Shown: positions 22,099 through 32,218 of the stretch, one piece after another
Position numbering within the stretch: the first letter of the stretch is position 1
Layout of the letters: each line of letters opens with the position of its first letter
Source of the DNA: Metarhizium brunneum
Taxonomy: Eukaryota > Ascomycota > Sordariomycetes > Hypocreales > Clavicipitaceae
Reading direction: 5' to 3'
Assembly: GCF_013426205.1 (NCBI RefSeq)
Contig: NC_089426.1
Coordinates: 3,162,001 to 3,226,000, forward strand
DNA: 64,000 nucleotides
Program-made: the position numbers and the translations under genes
The notes under the pieces: model-generated
Told to the model about the DNA's origin: nothing
What the model saw: only the letters and a program-made list of their open reading frames with translations
Databases searched by the model: none

Positions 22099-24777
22099 TC
22101 ATCCGTTGTGATTCTCGAAGCTTTGCAGTATTTTTGCAAACTTGTCGGCGAGTCCCCAAGACCCCAGTCGGTGGAATATACTCTGCGCGTCTCTCGTGAT
22201 AAGAGCAGCAGATCCCTCTGTGAAAATATCATCCGCCGAGCCAATTTGCACGGGTCCACCAGTCTGAATCCATTGCATTACTGCCTTCTTTTGCTCCATG
22301 TCGCGGGAGTGAATATCCAGTCTCAGGTAGACGCCGTCTCTAGATCTCAATGACGACGGGCTGTATTTGACGTATGCCACGACAAAGATGTATGCCATGA
22401 AGAGACGCATAATTTCACAAGGGGCAGAAACCAAGAACTCATTGGCGACGGCGATGATTTGGCCCGAGTGCCACAAGAGACGTCTTGTTCGCTTTTTATC
22501 TGCTTTCATAGCCGCGGAGAGCCGGCGTCTTGCGACAGCGACACTTCTATCCTTCTCTGGTCCGTGGGACACTATTTTGCGCACCATGTAGAGAACTATA
22601 TCCATTATATCGTCTGCAGCGTACATATGGGAATAGTGGCACAAAAGGGAGGAGATACTAGAGTTTTGGTTAGTCACAGCTACCCTGGTGTTGCAATTGT
22701 TGTCGTGGCAAGGAAACGAGGAAGAATCATACTTGTAACTGACGAGGTCAGAAGTAGAGCATGGCTGTTCCATAGATTCGAGAAGAGAGTCAAGTCCCCG
22801 AAGGAGAGAAGTCTTGGACTGCTGATGGGCTTTGAACAGTGAAGGCAAGTCAAAGTAATCTGTTGTTGACAACGCCTCCAGCTGCTTCAAATCCCAAAGC
22901 AGACGTCCAATGACTTGGCCGCACAATCTCCTTCCCCACATGGAAACATGTTCATCGACTGGTTTTCCAGCCATGGCAGCTTTCAGGACACTAGACAGCT
23001 TGGCTCCCTGGGCTTTGGGTGGACATCGGAACTTCAAAGCAGCCCAGGCATGTGCAGATGGCGCTTCCCATAATGACTCAGAACAGGGCAACCTCGCTGG
23101 AAGCTCACTCAAGTCCACAGCTCCCCGACGATTGGTCAAAGTGCACAGGCTACAGTCGTATTCGAAAGATGCCCAAGCGATCCGATTGTCTCTCTCTCTC
23201 GTGATCCACGATTTCCACTCAGCGTAAGGGTTATTCTGGTCAACCACGGCTCTATTACTGTCTGCAGATTCATCGTGGATGTTGAGTCGAGCATTCAACA
23301 GTCCTAATCCCCGTAGGCTTCCAATGAGTACGCCTCGTGTCCGGTCTGCGTTTTGATAGAGATGACGGTTCCCAGATCCCAACGAATATATCTGGTGTAG
23401 GCATAATGCAGCCAAATAGGAAATATTAGAGTAATTAGCACTATCCGATACTCCCTGCACATAGTTAGCTCCCACTAATTTTAGCGCTGTCGTGACAATA
23501 CTTACCAGCCATGTTATCATTGAGGCACAGAATTCACCAACGGCATCCGATACCTCACTAGATCCCGGATCAGTCGACAGCGCAGATCCAACGCAGACCA
23601 TTGCCGCCAGCAGCACCGTTGGGCATTCATGAATCGTCCAAGTCGGCGCGTGAACAATGGGCTGGATAATTTGGAATCCGGAGAAATATGAATCAATGAG
23701 CTGATTCATCAGGTCTACACCGGAATTGAGGTTACGTGAAGCCACTTGCTTCGGACTAGGGAGTTGCTGCTGAGAGAATAGTTGGACTAGGCAATCAACG
23801 GGAGTTTGTTGGTCTCCCGGGCTAAGTTGCGTTGATTCCCTCAGTACATCATGTAATCTTGGTAGTGGGAATCGCGGGGGTTGCGATTCTTTTCCTTGTT
23901 CAAATGGCCATGGTAGAACATTCTGCCTTTTAGGTAAAGCTGGAAGAGGAGGCATTGGGTTGGTCGAGGGTAGAACACCATACACGCTCGCTGGCGGAGG
24001 TACGTTTTCTTCCATAGACGGCTGGCTGTCGATGGGGAGGTGAATGTTGGATATGTCGAAATCAAGCCAGTCAAACCCGCTACCTCTGAAATCAAAAGGC
24101 AGTGTAGCATCTAGAGACTGAGAGTAAACTGTCGCATTCCCATCGCTTGGTGTGTTCCCATGGTCAAAGGCTGGGCTGCAGCCGTCCTCGATAATGATGG
24201 GGTCGAATCTCTGATCAAATTCAGCAAAGCCCGCAGTTGGCGATGCTTGAATGGTATAATTTCTGTAATCCTTCGATAGGGGCTCGTCGTATTGCTGAAA
24301 ATGAAGATTGTCACAACCTGCGTCTTGCTCTATATCACGTGCCACATTCGTCTGATGGATATCCCGAGTCTGTGGACAAGGTGAGCAAGGCACATCATGG
24401 ATAGGCTTCGCATATGGATATGAGCAGGTCTCAGACGTCTTGGCCGCATGGCAAGAAGCACATGGCATGGTTCTATCGCATTTTAACTTGTGGCGAACAC
24501 ATCGATTACAAGATTTTTGGCTCGTGCCTGCGTTCCCGGCTGCGATGTCATGCGATGCGCGGAGGTGACGGAGAAGAACATCCTGTCGCGAGAAGCTCCT
24601 ATCGCAATGGGAACATTGAATCGTCCTTCTCTGAGAGTGAGGGAGGTGTGTGAGACGGTGGCGATTCAAATGGCTAGGCCGTGTGAAGGACCGGCTGCAT
24701 TGATCACAGGCGAGTTTGGATCGTGATGTCAGGCTCGGCTCCTCCATCTTGAAGTGAATCATGGAGAGCTCGCTCAT
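22099..24777 (-). CDS. Transcription factor with two C2H2 fingers, a Zn2Cys6 cluster and a fungal TF domain
   Basis: Nuclear DNA-binding regulator. C2H2 finger 1 uses C24, C27, H40, H44; finger 2 uses C55, C58, H71, H76. A Zn2Cys6 binuclear cluster follows: C90, C93, C100, C106, C109, C118. The middle and C-terminal parts fit the fungal-specific transcription factor domain (PF04082 type), including AALCLHQIYSLGSGNRHLYQ. The frame 22099-24777 is open without splicing (892 residues). Two stretches inside it have full intron signals and lengths divisible by three: 23455-23505 (51 nt, GTAAGT...GCTAAC...GTGCAG) and 22658-22732 (75 nt, GTATGA...GACTAACC...TCTAG). Splicing both gives 850 residues with smoother family sequence (MITWL-GVSDSANYSN; VSYNISSLLCHYSH). 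Lying between the cyclase and the SDR, it is a candidate local regulator. Confidence 0.88.
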   Translation of the reverse strand: MSELSMIHFKMEEPSLTSRSKLACDQCSRSFTRPSHLNRHRLTHLPHSQRRTIQCSHCDRSFSRQDVLLRHLRASHDIAAGNAGTSQKSCNRCVRHKLKCDRTMPCASCHAAKTSETCSYPYAKPIHDVPCSPCPQTRDIHQTNVARDIEQDAGCDNLHFQQYDEPLSKDYRNYTIQASPTAGFAEFDQRFDPIIIEDGCSPAFDHGNTPSDGNATVYSQSLDATLPFDFRGSGFDWLDFDISNIHLPIDSQPSMEENVPPPASVYGVLPSTNPMPPLPALPKRQNVLPWPFEQGKESQPPRFPLPRLHDVLRESTQLSPGDQQTPVDCLVQLFSQQQLPSPKQVASRNLNSGVDLMNQLIDSYFSGFQIIQPIVHAPTWTIHECPTVLLAAMVCVGSALSTDPGSSEVSDAVGEFCASMITWLVSIVTTALKLVGANYVQGVSDSANYSNISYLAALCLHQIYSLGSGNRHLYQNADRTRGVLIGSLRGLGLLNARLNIHDESADSNRAVVDQNNPYAEWKSWITRERDNRIAWASFEYDCSLCTLTNRRGAVDLSELPARLPCSESLWEAPSAHAWAALKFRCPPKAQGAKLSSVLKAAMAGKPVDEHVSMWGRRLCGQVIGRLLWDLKQLEALSTTDYFDLPSLFKAHQQSKTSLLRGLDSLLESMEQPCSTSDLVSYKYDSSSFPCHDNNCNTRVAVTNQNSSISSLLCHYSHMYAADDIMDIVLYMVRKIVSHGPEKDRSVAVARRRLSAAMKADKKRTRRLLWHSGQIIAVANEFLVSAPCEIMRLFMAYIFVVAYVKYSPSSLRSRDGVYLRLDIHSRDMEQKKAVMQWIQTGGPVQIGSADDIFTEGSAALITRDAQSIFHRLGSWGLADKFAKILQSFENHNG

Positions 24778-25276
24778 AGTTGTATGTGCCGCGTTTATTT
24801 TGATGGAATATGGACAGTACTTGATTCATAATTCGGGAAGGGAAAAAATTTGGCGGCTGGCAGAACGAATCTCACGATGTCAGAATCTGGGGTCTGGGGG
24901 GGATGATGGAGGTCGGACGACGGAGTATGGGGACCCGCGTAGTGGAGTCTGGCGCACTGATGAAGTCTGGTCGATTAAGTCTTGAACTCAAGTGCTAGCT
25001 TCAGTGGCGGACGCCACTATCGTCTCCAGTGTGCCTGCCTGCTGGCCGTTCAATGTTGGTTCCACGTGCGAGCTTTCACCGTCTCGGAAGGCAATCTACG
25101 GTGATACTCCGTAGTCATCTAGAACTCCACATCGCTGCCATCAAAATATTTGCCAGCGATGACGATCCGTGTCGCACGTAGCAACTTTATCCCGGTCATG
25201 TATTACATTGAGAGCGACGTCGGCCGAAAAACATCTCCAGCTTCTCCTCGATTTATCTAAACTAGCACTTGGGGCT
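24778..25276. other. Intergenic region, TF promoter side
   Basis: Upstream of the regulator and downstream of the SDR, both minus strand. Contains a TACTCCGTA motif at 25105-25113. No gene seen. Confidence 0.5.
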
Positions 25277-26103
25277 CTACACGCATCGTCCACCATCCAC
25301 CTCAATATTCACACCGGTAATGAAACCGGCCTCCTCACTGGCGAGATAGCAGCAAGCATTGGCAACGTCTGCTGGTGTAGATGGCCGTCCCAGAGGAACC
25401 GTAGAAACAAAACCTGCCCGATTCTCCTCTGTATCGGGCTTACCCAGGAACAAGTGCGTCCTATACGATGTGTATTAGCTTCCTTCTCTGCAACGCACCT
25501 TGTACTAATGGCCACGGAGACTACTCACATTCCAGTGCTGCCGACAACAGGCGAGACGGCATTGAACCGAATCTGCTGAGGGCCATATTCCACGGCCAAG
25601 GACTTTGTCGCGGTGATGACTGCTCCTTTGGATGCATTGTACCACGTCAAGCGCGGGCGAGGTCGAATGCCAGCTGTGGAGGCAACTTGAATAAAGCAAC
25701 CGGGTCGGTTCTCCTTCAGGAAATACTTTTGCAGCAGGACGTGGACTGAGATGTAGATGGACTTGACGTTGACGTCAAAGACCAGGTCAAACTCTTTCTC
25801 CGTGACGTCCTCGGTTGGTTTATTTGGATAGGTAACACCGGCGTTGTTGACGACAATGTCCAACTGCCCGAATGCCTTCAAGGTCTCGCTCAACAAGTTC
25901 TCCCAGTCGCTGGTTTTCGTAACATCTGCCTTGACAAAGATGCCGCCCAGTTCAGAGGCTGCTGCCTTCCCAGTATCTTCTGAGAGATCTGCAACGACAA
26001 CTCTGGCTCCCTCTTTGGTGAACTTTTCGGCAATGCCTCTGCCGAACCCTGATGCTGCGCCTGTGACGAGGGCTACTTTGCCTTCAAGACGTCCCGAGGC
26101 CAT
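25277..26103 (-). CDS. Short-chain dehydrogenase/reductase, FabG-like
   Basis: NAD(P)(H)-dependent oxidoreductase of the classical SDR family. Exons 25529-26103 and 25277-25460 on the minus strand give 252 residues; the intron is 68 nt (GTGAGT...CGTATAG). Marks: cofactor loop TGAASGFG (14-21), NNAG (86-89), catalytic Ser142 in VASTAG, and Tyr155/Lys159 in YNASK. The C-terminal family end is FITGVNIEVDGGRCV. An acidic residue after strand 2 (VVVADLSED) favours NAD over NADP by family rule. The start at MASGRLEGKVALVTG has the expected N-terminus; upstream in-frame residues are unlike the family. It is divergent from the IPMDH-like gene across 912 bp. Substrate unknown. Confidence 0.9.
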
Positions 26104-27015
26104 GGTGAATTGATTTAGAGGTGGTTTGTAATCAAGTAGAGATGAACAAAGGTCCAAATAAATGCAAAATGAGACCTTCTCTCGGGGTGTAGAAATATAT
26201 ACAATCACGGTGATCAAATTAGCATTTTCTCATGCCCGTCAATCTTTTAGAAAGCTCATGGTCGCAGCATGCGGGGAGCCGTCCGCCATAAGAGACTCCT
26301 CCCCACTTGCGCCATCCTCGTTCTCATCCGAGCCTGGGGAGAGAGTGGGACTTCTCCGGAGCCCAAGAAGGTGGCGTGTTGTACGGAGTAGTGGTGGTAC
26401 ATATGGACAGCCATTGATATCGAGGGAAAGGCCAGTGGCACGCTCCGGTGGATCAGAAAAGGCAACGTCCAAATATTGGCCATCCCGCTGCCGTCTTCCG
26501 CACTCGACTGTGCCGCGGCATGGTTGGTGTTGAAAGAAAAAACAGAAGATCTACTCCGTACTCCGTACCAAATTAGGACCTCGCACTTGTGTGAGGTCTC
26601 CACTCTTGGCAGAGTCGTTAAACAGTCGGCATTAATACGTACCTACGAATAGCTGCGCCGGTCCGAAAGCGCAACAGAATAATGTCAACAGCTACACTGA
26701 TTTTGTATGAGTGGGACACCCGGCCAACTTTGGACTAGCCACTGCTGCATGAAATTGCCCGACCCGTCTTAGCGCCATCACTGCATGACCCCGATTCCAC
26801 CCGTCACCGGAGACGTGGATAGTTCGACGCGGGGCCAAGCTCCGATATAGTTCTCAGACGATGGTTGCCAGATGATCGAAAGCCGAGTTCGGACACGCGC
26901 AACGGCCAGCAGAAGCTTTGCTCATGGCTATAACTCGACATCGTCTTCGCTGGAGGCTCGCAAAAAAGTAGCACATCATTCCAAGCATGCCAGTCACGCT
27001 CACGGAAGCTGAAAA
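26104..27015. promoter_or_regulatory. Divergent promoter region of the SDR and the IPMDH-like gene
   Basis: No gene seen. Holds GTACGGAGTA at 26381-26390 and two abutting TACTCCG copies at 26551-26568. Confidence 0.45.
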
Positions 27016-28161
27016 ATGACCTCAAGCACGTTCAAACTCCTCGTTCTGCCTGGCGACCACGTAGGTCCAGAGGTCATAAATGAAGCCTTGCGGGTATTGG
27101 ATGTTGTAGAGGAATCGCGGCCCGGCCTCAAATTCGAGCGCTCTTTCGACGTCGTCGGCGGCAGTAGCATTGACAAACACGGAGTCCCGATAACCCAGGA
27201 GGTCCTACAAAAAGCAACCCAAAGCGACGCAGTCTTGTTCGGCAGCGTTGGCGGTCCCAAATGGGCCGATGCCTCGCCCAACCCCGAATCGGGCCTTCTT
27301 CAACTTCGCCACAAGCTCGACGCTTTTGCAAATCTTCGCCCTTGCGAGATTATTGTTCCCTCGTTGCTGGATGCATCCCCGCTCAAGCCGGACATCATTC
27401 GAGGGACCAAGTTCATCGTCGTGAGGGAAAACTGCGGAGGCGCCTATTTCGGTACCAAGGTTGAGACACCCGACGTCGCCTCGGATCTCTGGGTGTACAG
27501 ACCGCACGAGGTGGAAAGATGCGCTCGCGTGTCTGCCGCCGTTGCGCGTTTGTTGGGCAAGTCTGGCGATGGAAAGGGCGGCGGCGGCCCAGCTGTCGTC
27601 TGGAGCGCAGACAAAGCCAACGTTTTAGCAAGCGGCAGGCTTTGGAGGCGAGTGACTGAAGACACGTTCAAGAAGGAGTTCCCCGACGTCGAGCTACGCC
27701 ACCAACTCGCAGATAGCATGGCTATGCTCATGGTGAAGAACCCTCGCGGCTTCAACGGCGTCATCCACACGGATAACACGTTTGGCGACATCTTATCCGA
27801 CATATCGGGCGGTATAGTTGGCAGCCTGGGCACGTTACCCAGCGCCAGCATTTCTGGCGTGCCGGGAGAGGGCAAATGCAATGGCATCTATGAACCTGTC
27901 CATGGGAGCGCACCCGATATTGCAGGCAAGGGCATTGTCAACCCAGTTGCGCAAATCCTAAGTCTTGCCATGCTGTTGAGGTATTCGTGTCTCCTGACGA
28001 ACGAGGCGGCTGCTATCGAATCGGCAGTTCAGCTTGTGTTTGAGCCCAAGGAAGCTGGCGGCTTCGGCATACGAACGAAGGACATGGGTGGAAATGCAGG
28101 TACCCGTGAAGTGGGAGACGCGGTTTGCCAGGTTTTGCGAGAGTTATTGAGCAGGGGATAG
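27016..28161 (+). CDS. 3-isopropylmalate dehydrogenase-like protein (LEU2 paralogue)
   Basis: Single exon, 381 residues, of the isocitrate/isopropylmalate dehydrogenase family; the family reaction is oxidative decarboxylation of 3-isopropylmalate in leucine synthesis. Marks: LPGDHVGPEV near the start, GSVGGPKW (76-83), LRHKLDAFANLRPC, RENCGGAYFG with the catalytic Tyr144, SADKANVLASGRLWR with Lys200, TDNTFGDILSD, and YEPVHGSAPDIAGKGIVNP. The segment after FGDILSD is ISGGIVGSLGTLPSAS, where ordinary family members have EASVIPGSLG or close variants, so this copy is diverged near the metal-binding Asp pair. A glycine-rich insertion (GDGKGGGGPA) is also present. It may be a second copy recruited to another pathway. 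The function as IPMDH is probable, the pathway is not shown. Confidence 0.85.
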   Translation: MTSSTFKLLVLPGDHVGPEVINEALRVLDVVEESRPGLKFERSFDVVGGSSIDKHGVPITQEVLQKATQSDAVLFGSVGGPKWADASPNPESGLLQLRHKLDAFANLRPCEIIVPSLLDASPLKPDIIRGTKFIVVRENCGGAYFGTKVETPDVASDLWVYRPHEVERCARVSAAVARLLGKSGDGKGGGGPAVVWSADKANVLASGRLWRRVTEDTFKKEFPDVELRHQLADSMAMLMVKNPRGFNGVIHTDNTFGDILSDISGGIVGSLGTLPSASISGVPGEGKCNGIYEPVHGSAPDIAGKGIVNPVAQILSLAMLLRYSCLLTNEAAAIESAVQLVFEPKEAGGFGIRTKDMGGNAGTREVGDAVCQVLRELLSRG

Positions 28162-29508
28162 GCAGTTGAGTACCTGGGTAGATAGAGTTTCTATACGAGT
28201 GTGATGAGCAAGGATGTTGTTGTCGATCAATCAATCTGCCTCGTCGTTGTGAGGCACGCCATGAAATATGTGGAAGAAAAAATGTGTGAGTGTCCCACGA
28301 ACTGCCGACAGACAAAGCACCGGCCATATTTCTGGTCTCCCATGTGCTTGGGCGTTCTAGGCTTCGGCAAGGCAAAGGGGTGTCGGCAACAACGATACAA
28401 TAACTAAAAAAATTAACCGGGACAACGGCAACAATCGTTCCCTGGCCAGGCGCAATCATGCATAGCTCAGCAATCGCGGATAGTATCCGTAGAGCAATGA
28501 GGATGGGCAGAGGCAAATGGCGTCTAGGCGAATATGATGATGCGAAGCAGTTGTCCATGTGACGGGACTTCCTACCCTGTACGAAGTAGACTGCAAGAAA
28601 TGGAGATATTCCCAGAGCAATCGTCACCAAGGCCAAGGCCGAACAGCTTATTTGACTTGTGTCCCTGAGCATGCGTATGACGAGTACATCTGGCTTGACT
28701 TGACATATGTTTCCAGTCGCAGGTTCGATTTGTGTTCTGTCATGACTTGCCACTTGGCAGCCCAATGGCTTTGCGGGACGGAGACAATAAAAAAGCCAAA
28801 AACCCCAACTACTATTTTCAACGGTGCCTACCTAGGTACTTTTGGCCCCGACCTTTCCAAGTACTACATCTATTTCAGTAAGCATCTGGCTTATTTCGTG
28901 CATTACACAAACACACACTCGTGCTACATTGACACGTTTGCGAACGCGTGGCAAGAAGCTCCGCTGTGTATCCCGAGTCCTTCACCAACACACCGGACAT
29001 CTTTCTGTGTACTACTACGGAGATACATACTACTGGAAAGGGGAGATGAACAAAGCATGTTATGAGATGCAGACACTAGCGTTGTAATTGTCTTAGACAC
29101 TGGTAGTTTAAAAGCAAGGGCACGTAGTATTCTAATTTCAGCCATTTTCAGCGGAGAGGTGTGGCTGTCATGTTCTACTCGACATCAATCAATTGAAAAA
29201 AAGAAACTAGGGCGGCACAAGGAAGGGCGGATGCTACCCTAGGCCGTTAGTACTTAGTAATGGCGACAGTGTGCACGCAGCAACATCACCCTGGACATGC
29301 CTTCCTTCACATGCGCTTTTGCTCCATCATACAGTGCGAATATCGCGTATATTCGATTTTCTCACAGGGTGGGTTCCGCCCACATCGAGGACATTAATCA
29401 TAAAACACAGCGGGCGGGGAGGAGAGGAACAAAAAAAAAGCGACCAAGCCCTTGTCAGCATAAAGTTCAACTGAGACCTTCAGAAGCGCCATAGTCACCG
29501 ACCGCAAC
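28162..29508. other. Intergenic region, no gene seen
   Basis: 3' flank of the IPMDH-like gene and 5' flank of YAE1. Contains a TACTACGGAGATA motif variant near 29012. Overlapping long frames on both strands (28559-29065 plus, 28013-28765 minus) have no domain. Confidence 0.5.
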
Positions 29509-30201
29509 ATGCATTTCCAGCCCATAGAGAACTCCTTCGAGGATGCCTATGTTTCCCACCTTGGCGGAGGGCCTAGAGTAGAACTGCACGCAAGCCTCGA
29601 TCAGCTCGACGACGTCTTTGGTTCCACGCCAGCTTCACCAGCCGAGCCAGAGGCGCAGAGCAGCTCTCATCCTTCAGACATAAGGCGGCTGGAAACTGAA
29701 CACACAAATGCCGGATATCGAGAAGGCATCACCGTAGCCAAGGAGGCGAGCATTCAGGGTGGATTCGACGAGGGCTTTAGTCTAGGGGCAACTATTGGAT
29801 TGCGGGCCGGGCAGCTACTCGGCATGGTTGAAGGCATTGCCGATGCGGTCAAGGGCCAACCAGGCGAGGCGGCAGAGACGGCAGAAAAGTTGCTAAACGA
29901 AGCCAGGGACGAGCTGAGTACTGGCAGAATTTTTTCGACAGAGTATTGGGCACCAGATGGCACCTGGAACTACGACGTGACCGCCCAAGACGGTGATCAA
30001 ATTCTATTCCCCGACGTGGCTGCTGCGCACCCTTTGATACAGAAATGGAGCAGGGTCGTTGACGAACAGACGAACATGTGGCATATTCAAGTGTCTATTT
30101 TGGATGATGATGCCAATGGGCCGCGTCTGGACACAGCTTCGGTTGAGCCACCACTCAACGTATCTGCCCCTACACGATCAAAGCAATCTCTGGATTGGTG
30201 A
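29509..30201 (+). CDS. YAE1: Yae1-domain protein
   Basis: Adaptor that, with Lto1, links the cytosolic iron-sulphur assembly machinery to the ribosome-recycling protein Rli1/ABCE1 (known for the yeast family). Single exon, 230 residues. The signature is a glycine every fourth residue: Gly69, Gly73, then Gly85, 89, 93, 97, 101, 105 and 109 (Ala77 and Ser81 fill the register), within GYREGITVAKEASIQGGFDE and the residues after it. This is the deca-GX3 motif (PF09811). The N-terminal MHFQPIENSFEDAYVSHLGG and the tail are poorly conserved. Identity is strong from the motif. Confidence 0.9.
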   Translation: MHFQPIENSFEDAYVSHLGGGPRVELHASLDQLDDVFGSTPASPAEPEAQSSSHPSDIRRLETEHTNAGYREGITVAKEASIQGGFDEGFSLGATIGLRAGQLLGMVEGIADAVKGQPGEAAETAEKLLNEARDELSTGRIFSTEYWAPDGTWNYDVTAQDGDQILFPDVAAAHPLIQKWSRVVDEQTNMWHIQVSILDDDANGPRLDTASVEPPLNVSAPTRSKQSLDW

Positions 30202-32218
30202 AGGTTCAGTACTCTGTGCGGAAATATTGTATTCCGCACTTCGTACGGAGAAATAACTGCACGTCCAAGAGACTTATGGCAACTGATTCAAGAACGTTGC
30301 CGCACAGAATTGCTTTTGCGGCAGGCTTTGCCAGGAGCATTGAGGCGGGCTGCAAGGCTGGCTTCCTCTCAAAAGAAAACATGCCGCAGCATGGAATACT
30401 AGTCAGATCTCATTTGATACACCGATTGTGATACGGTGTACGGAGTACGAAGGACGGTGTGCGACCTCGCTTCGCTCACCCTGGGCTGTCAGAAAGGGCG
30501 GCATGGCATGGACGGACCGGGCTCGAGCTCACACGAGAAGGCAAAATCGACAGCACAAACGTTCACTTAGACAGGCTTCTTCGTATCCCTTATCTTTTAC
30601 AGCAAGAGCTGATGACGCATAGCTCACCCTTGGTCGGGAGGGAAAACCATCCAAGGGGCGATGGACAAGCTAGATTATTTGCACTATATCCCTTCCTCAA
30701 AACACACTTGAAGATCCGGGCCAATATGGGGGTATAAGACTGATGACTTAACTAAACACATGCGCGACGGCCGGAAAAGGGAAAAAAAAAGAACCCACAT
30801 CGACGCGTGTTTAACAACCTGTACCAACGATGCCCGTTGGTCCGAAGACGGCGGTATTGCCTTGATATGGCGGGAGAAACGGAATAAGGAGTCTCAAAGC
30901 CACAGGCGCTTGTCGCATCGATAAGACCAACAGAGGCTAGGATTGGGCTAAAATCCGTCGCTGCCATGCCATGCTAAATATAAAGAATACGGCAGTACGG
31001 AGTAGTTGACCTACAGAATACAACACGGGGGAGGGATACAGTCGCCCTGCAGAGTACAGTCAATTTATTATTCTGTACTAGTATCAGTCTCAGTCAGAAA
31101 TTGGGTGGCCCATTGTCTCCACGCACACTGGTTTCTTCCCGAAATGGAAAGAGGGGCGGCTAATTTTTGACTACGACTTCACCCCTTGCTCCGAGAATAG
31201 CTGTACATCGAAAAAGCAAACAAATCAATAATACACAAACGAGGGCGGTGGAAGGGTCTGTCTGCTATCCGTTGGAGGAGAAGCCCGAAGCGACTTGGTG
31301 GGATAAGGCAGCGGTTGCGAGCAGTTGTACGGGTATCTTCCCATGTCCAGGAGCAGCAACTTGGGGGAGGCGGCTTGCTCGTTAGACACAACTGGGACAC
31401 GATACTACTACAACATGGAATTCCCCAGACGACGTGGATATTCAGTCGTGGCTGCGACACCCTGGGCAGTGCAGAGAAGAAGAAAACCAGAGACACACAT
31501 GCGGTCGTATGTACATCAACTGTCAGCTATGGCCGTCCCATGTCGGCACTTGCACTAGCGCAGGCACCCCGTGTCGATCCTCCAAGTTTCCAACCATGAT
31601 ACCAGTCTTCCGACGAGTAAAACGCACGGCCCGCTCCTTGGGAAAGCTACTCCACGAGGCCCTTGATGTGGCTGCATGAGCATCAGACATTGTTCCTGGA
31701 AAGGTCGGGGGACTGAGCTGCGTCCTCTAGGCTCTCTTCTGGTCTGGGCTTGCTTTGACAACCAACTAACCAACTCACTCCCTCGCAAGCCGACCCTGCC
31801 GAGTCATCATAATCTCGCTCCGCACATGTATGTACACAGGTACTATGCCTATGTATGATCTAAGCCGGGGGTTGGCGATTGTGAGACAGGGGTCAAAGCT
31901 ATTGGCTTCCAACCGCTACTAGTAACTGCGGTTTGTACGTACATATTGTTTTTGCTACTCATTTCCCCCCGTGAATCAACCTGCAAAGGGGAAGACGCTA
32001 TGAATACAATGGTGAAAGTTCTAGCCGGGCGCCGTGGTCGTTGTCTATTTAAGACCATTGATGTGCCATGACAGATGGATTCCTTCCACCTCATCTTCAG
32101 CACAGAAAGCAGACTTTTGGACACAACTCCAACCGCTCTCACCTTATACCTTCGTTTTCCGGGATTTTTAAATTACCCGTCCACTCTTTTTCACATTTAC
32201 TACACACTCCGTTTAAAA
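30202..32218. other. Intergenic region, 2 kb
   Basis: No gene seen. Copies of the CGGAGTA motif occur at 30242, 30438-30448 (full GTACGGAGTAC) and 30994-31005. The right end is the promoter of the GPI-anchored protein. Confidence 0.5.
32046..32053 (+). promoter_or_regulatory. TATA box of the GPI-anchored protein gene
   Basis: TATTTAAG about 170 bp upstream of the ATG at 32219. The same octamer precedes the small secreted protein at 39047-39054. Confidence 0.5.

Noticed and set aside
27424..27453. RENCGGAYFG in place of the bacterial RELTGGIYFG in the IPMDH-like gene
   Set aside because: As I recall, filamentous-fungal LEU2 proteins normally have this form, so it is not evidence of a new substrate.
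28013..28765. 250-codon minus-strand frame overlapping the 3' end of the IPMDH-like gene
   Set aside because: Overlaps a clear gene in antisense and has no recognisable domain.
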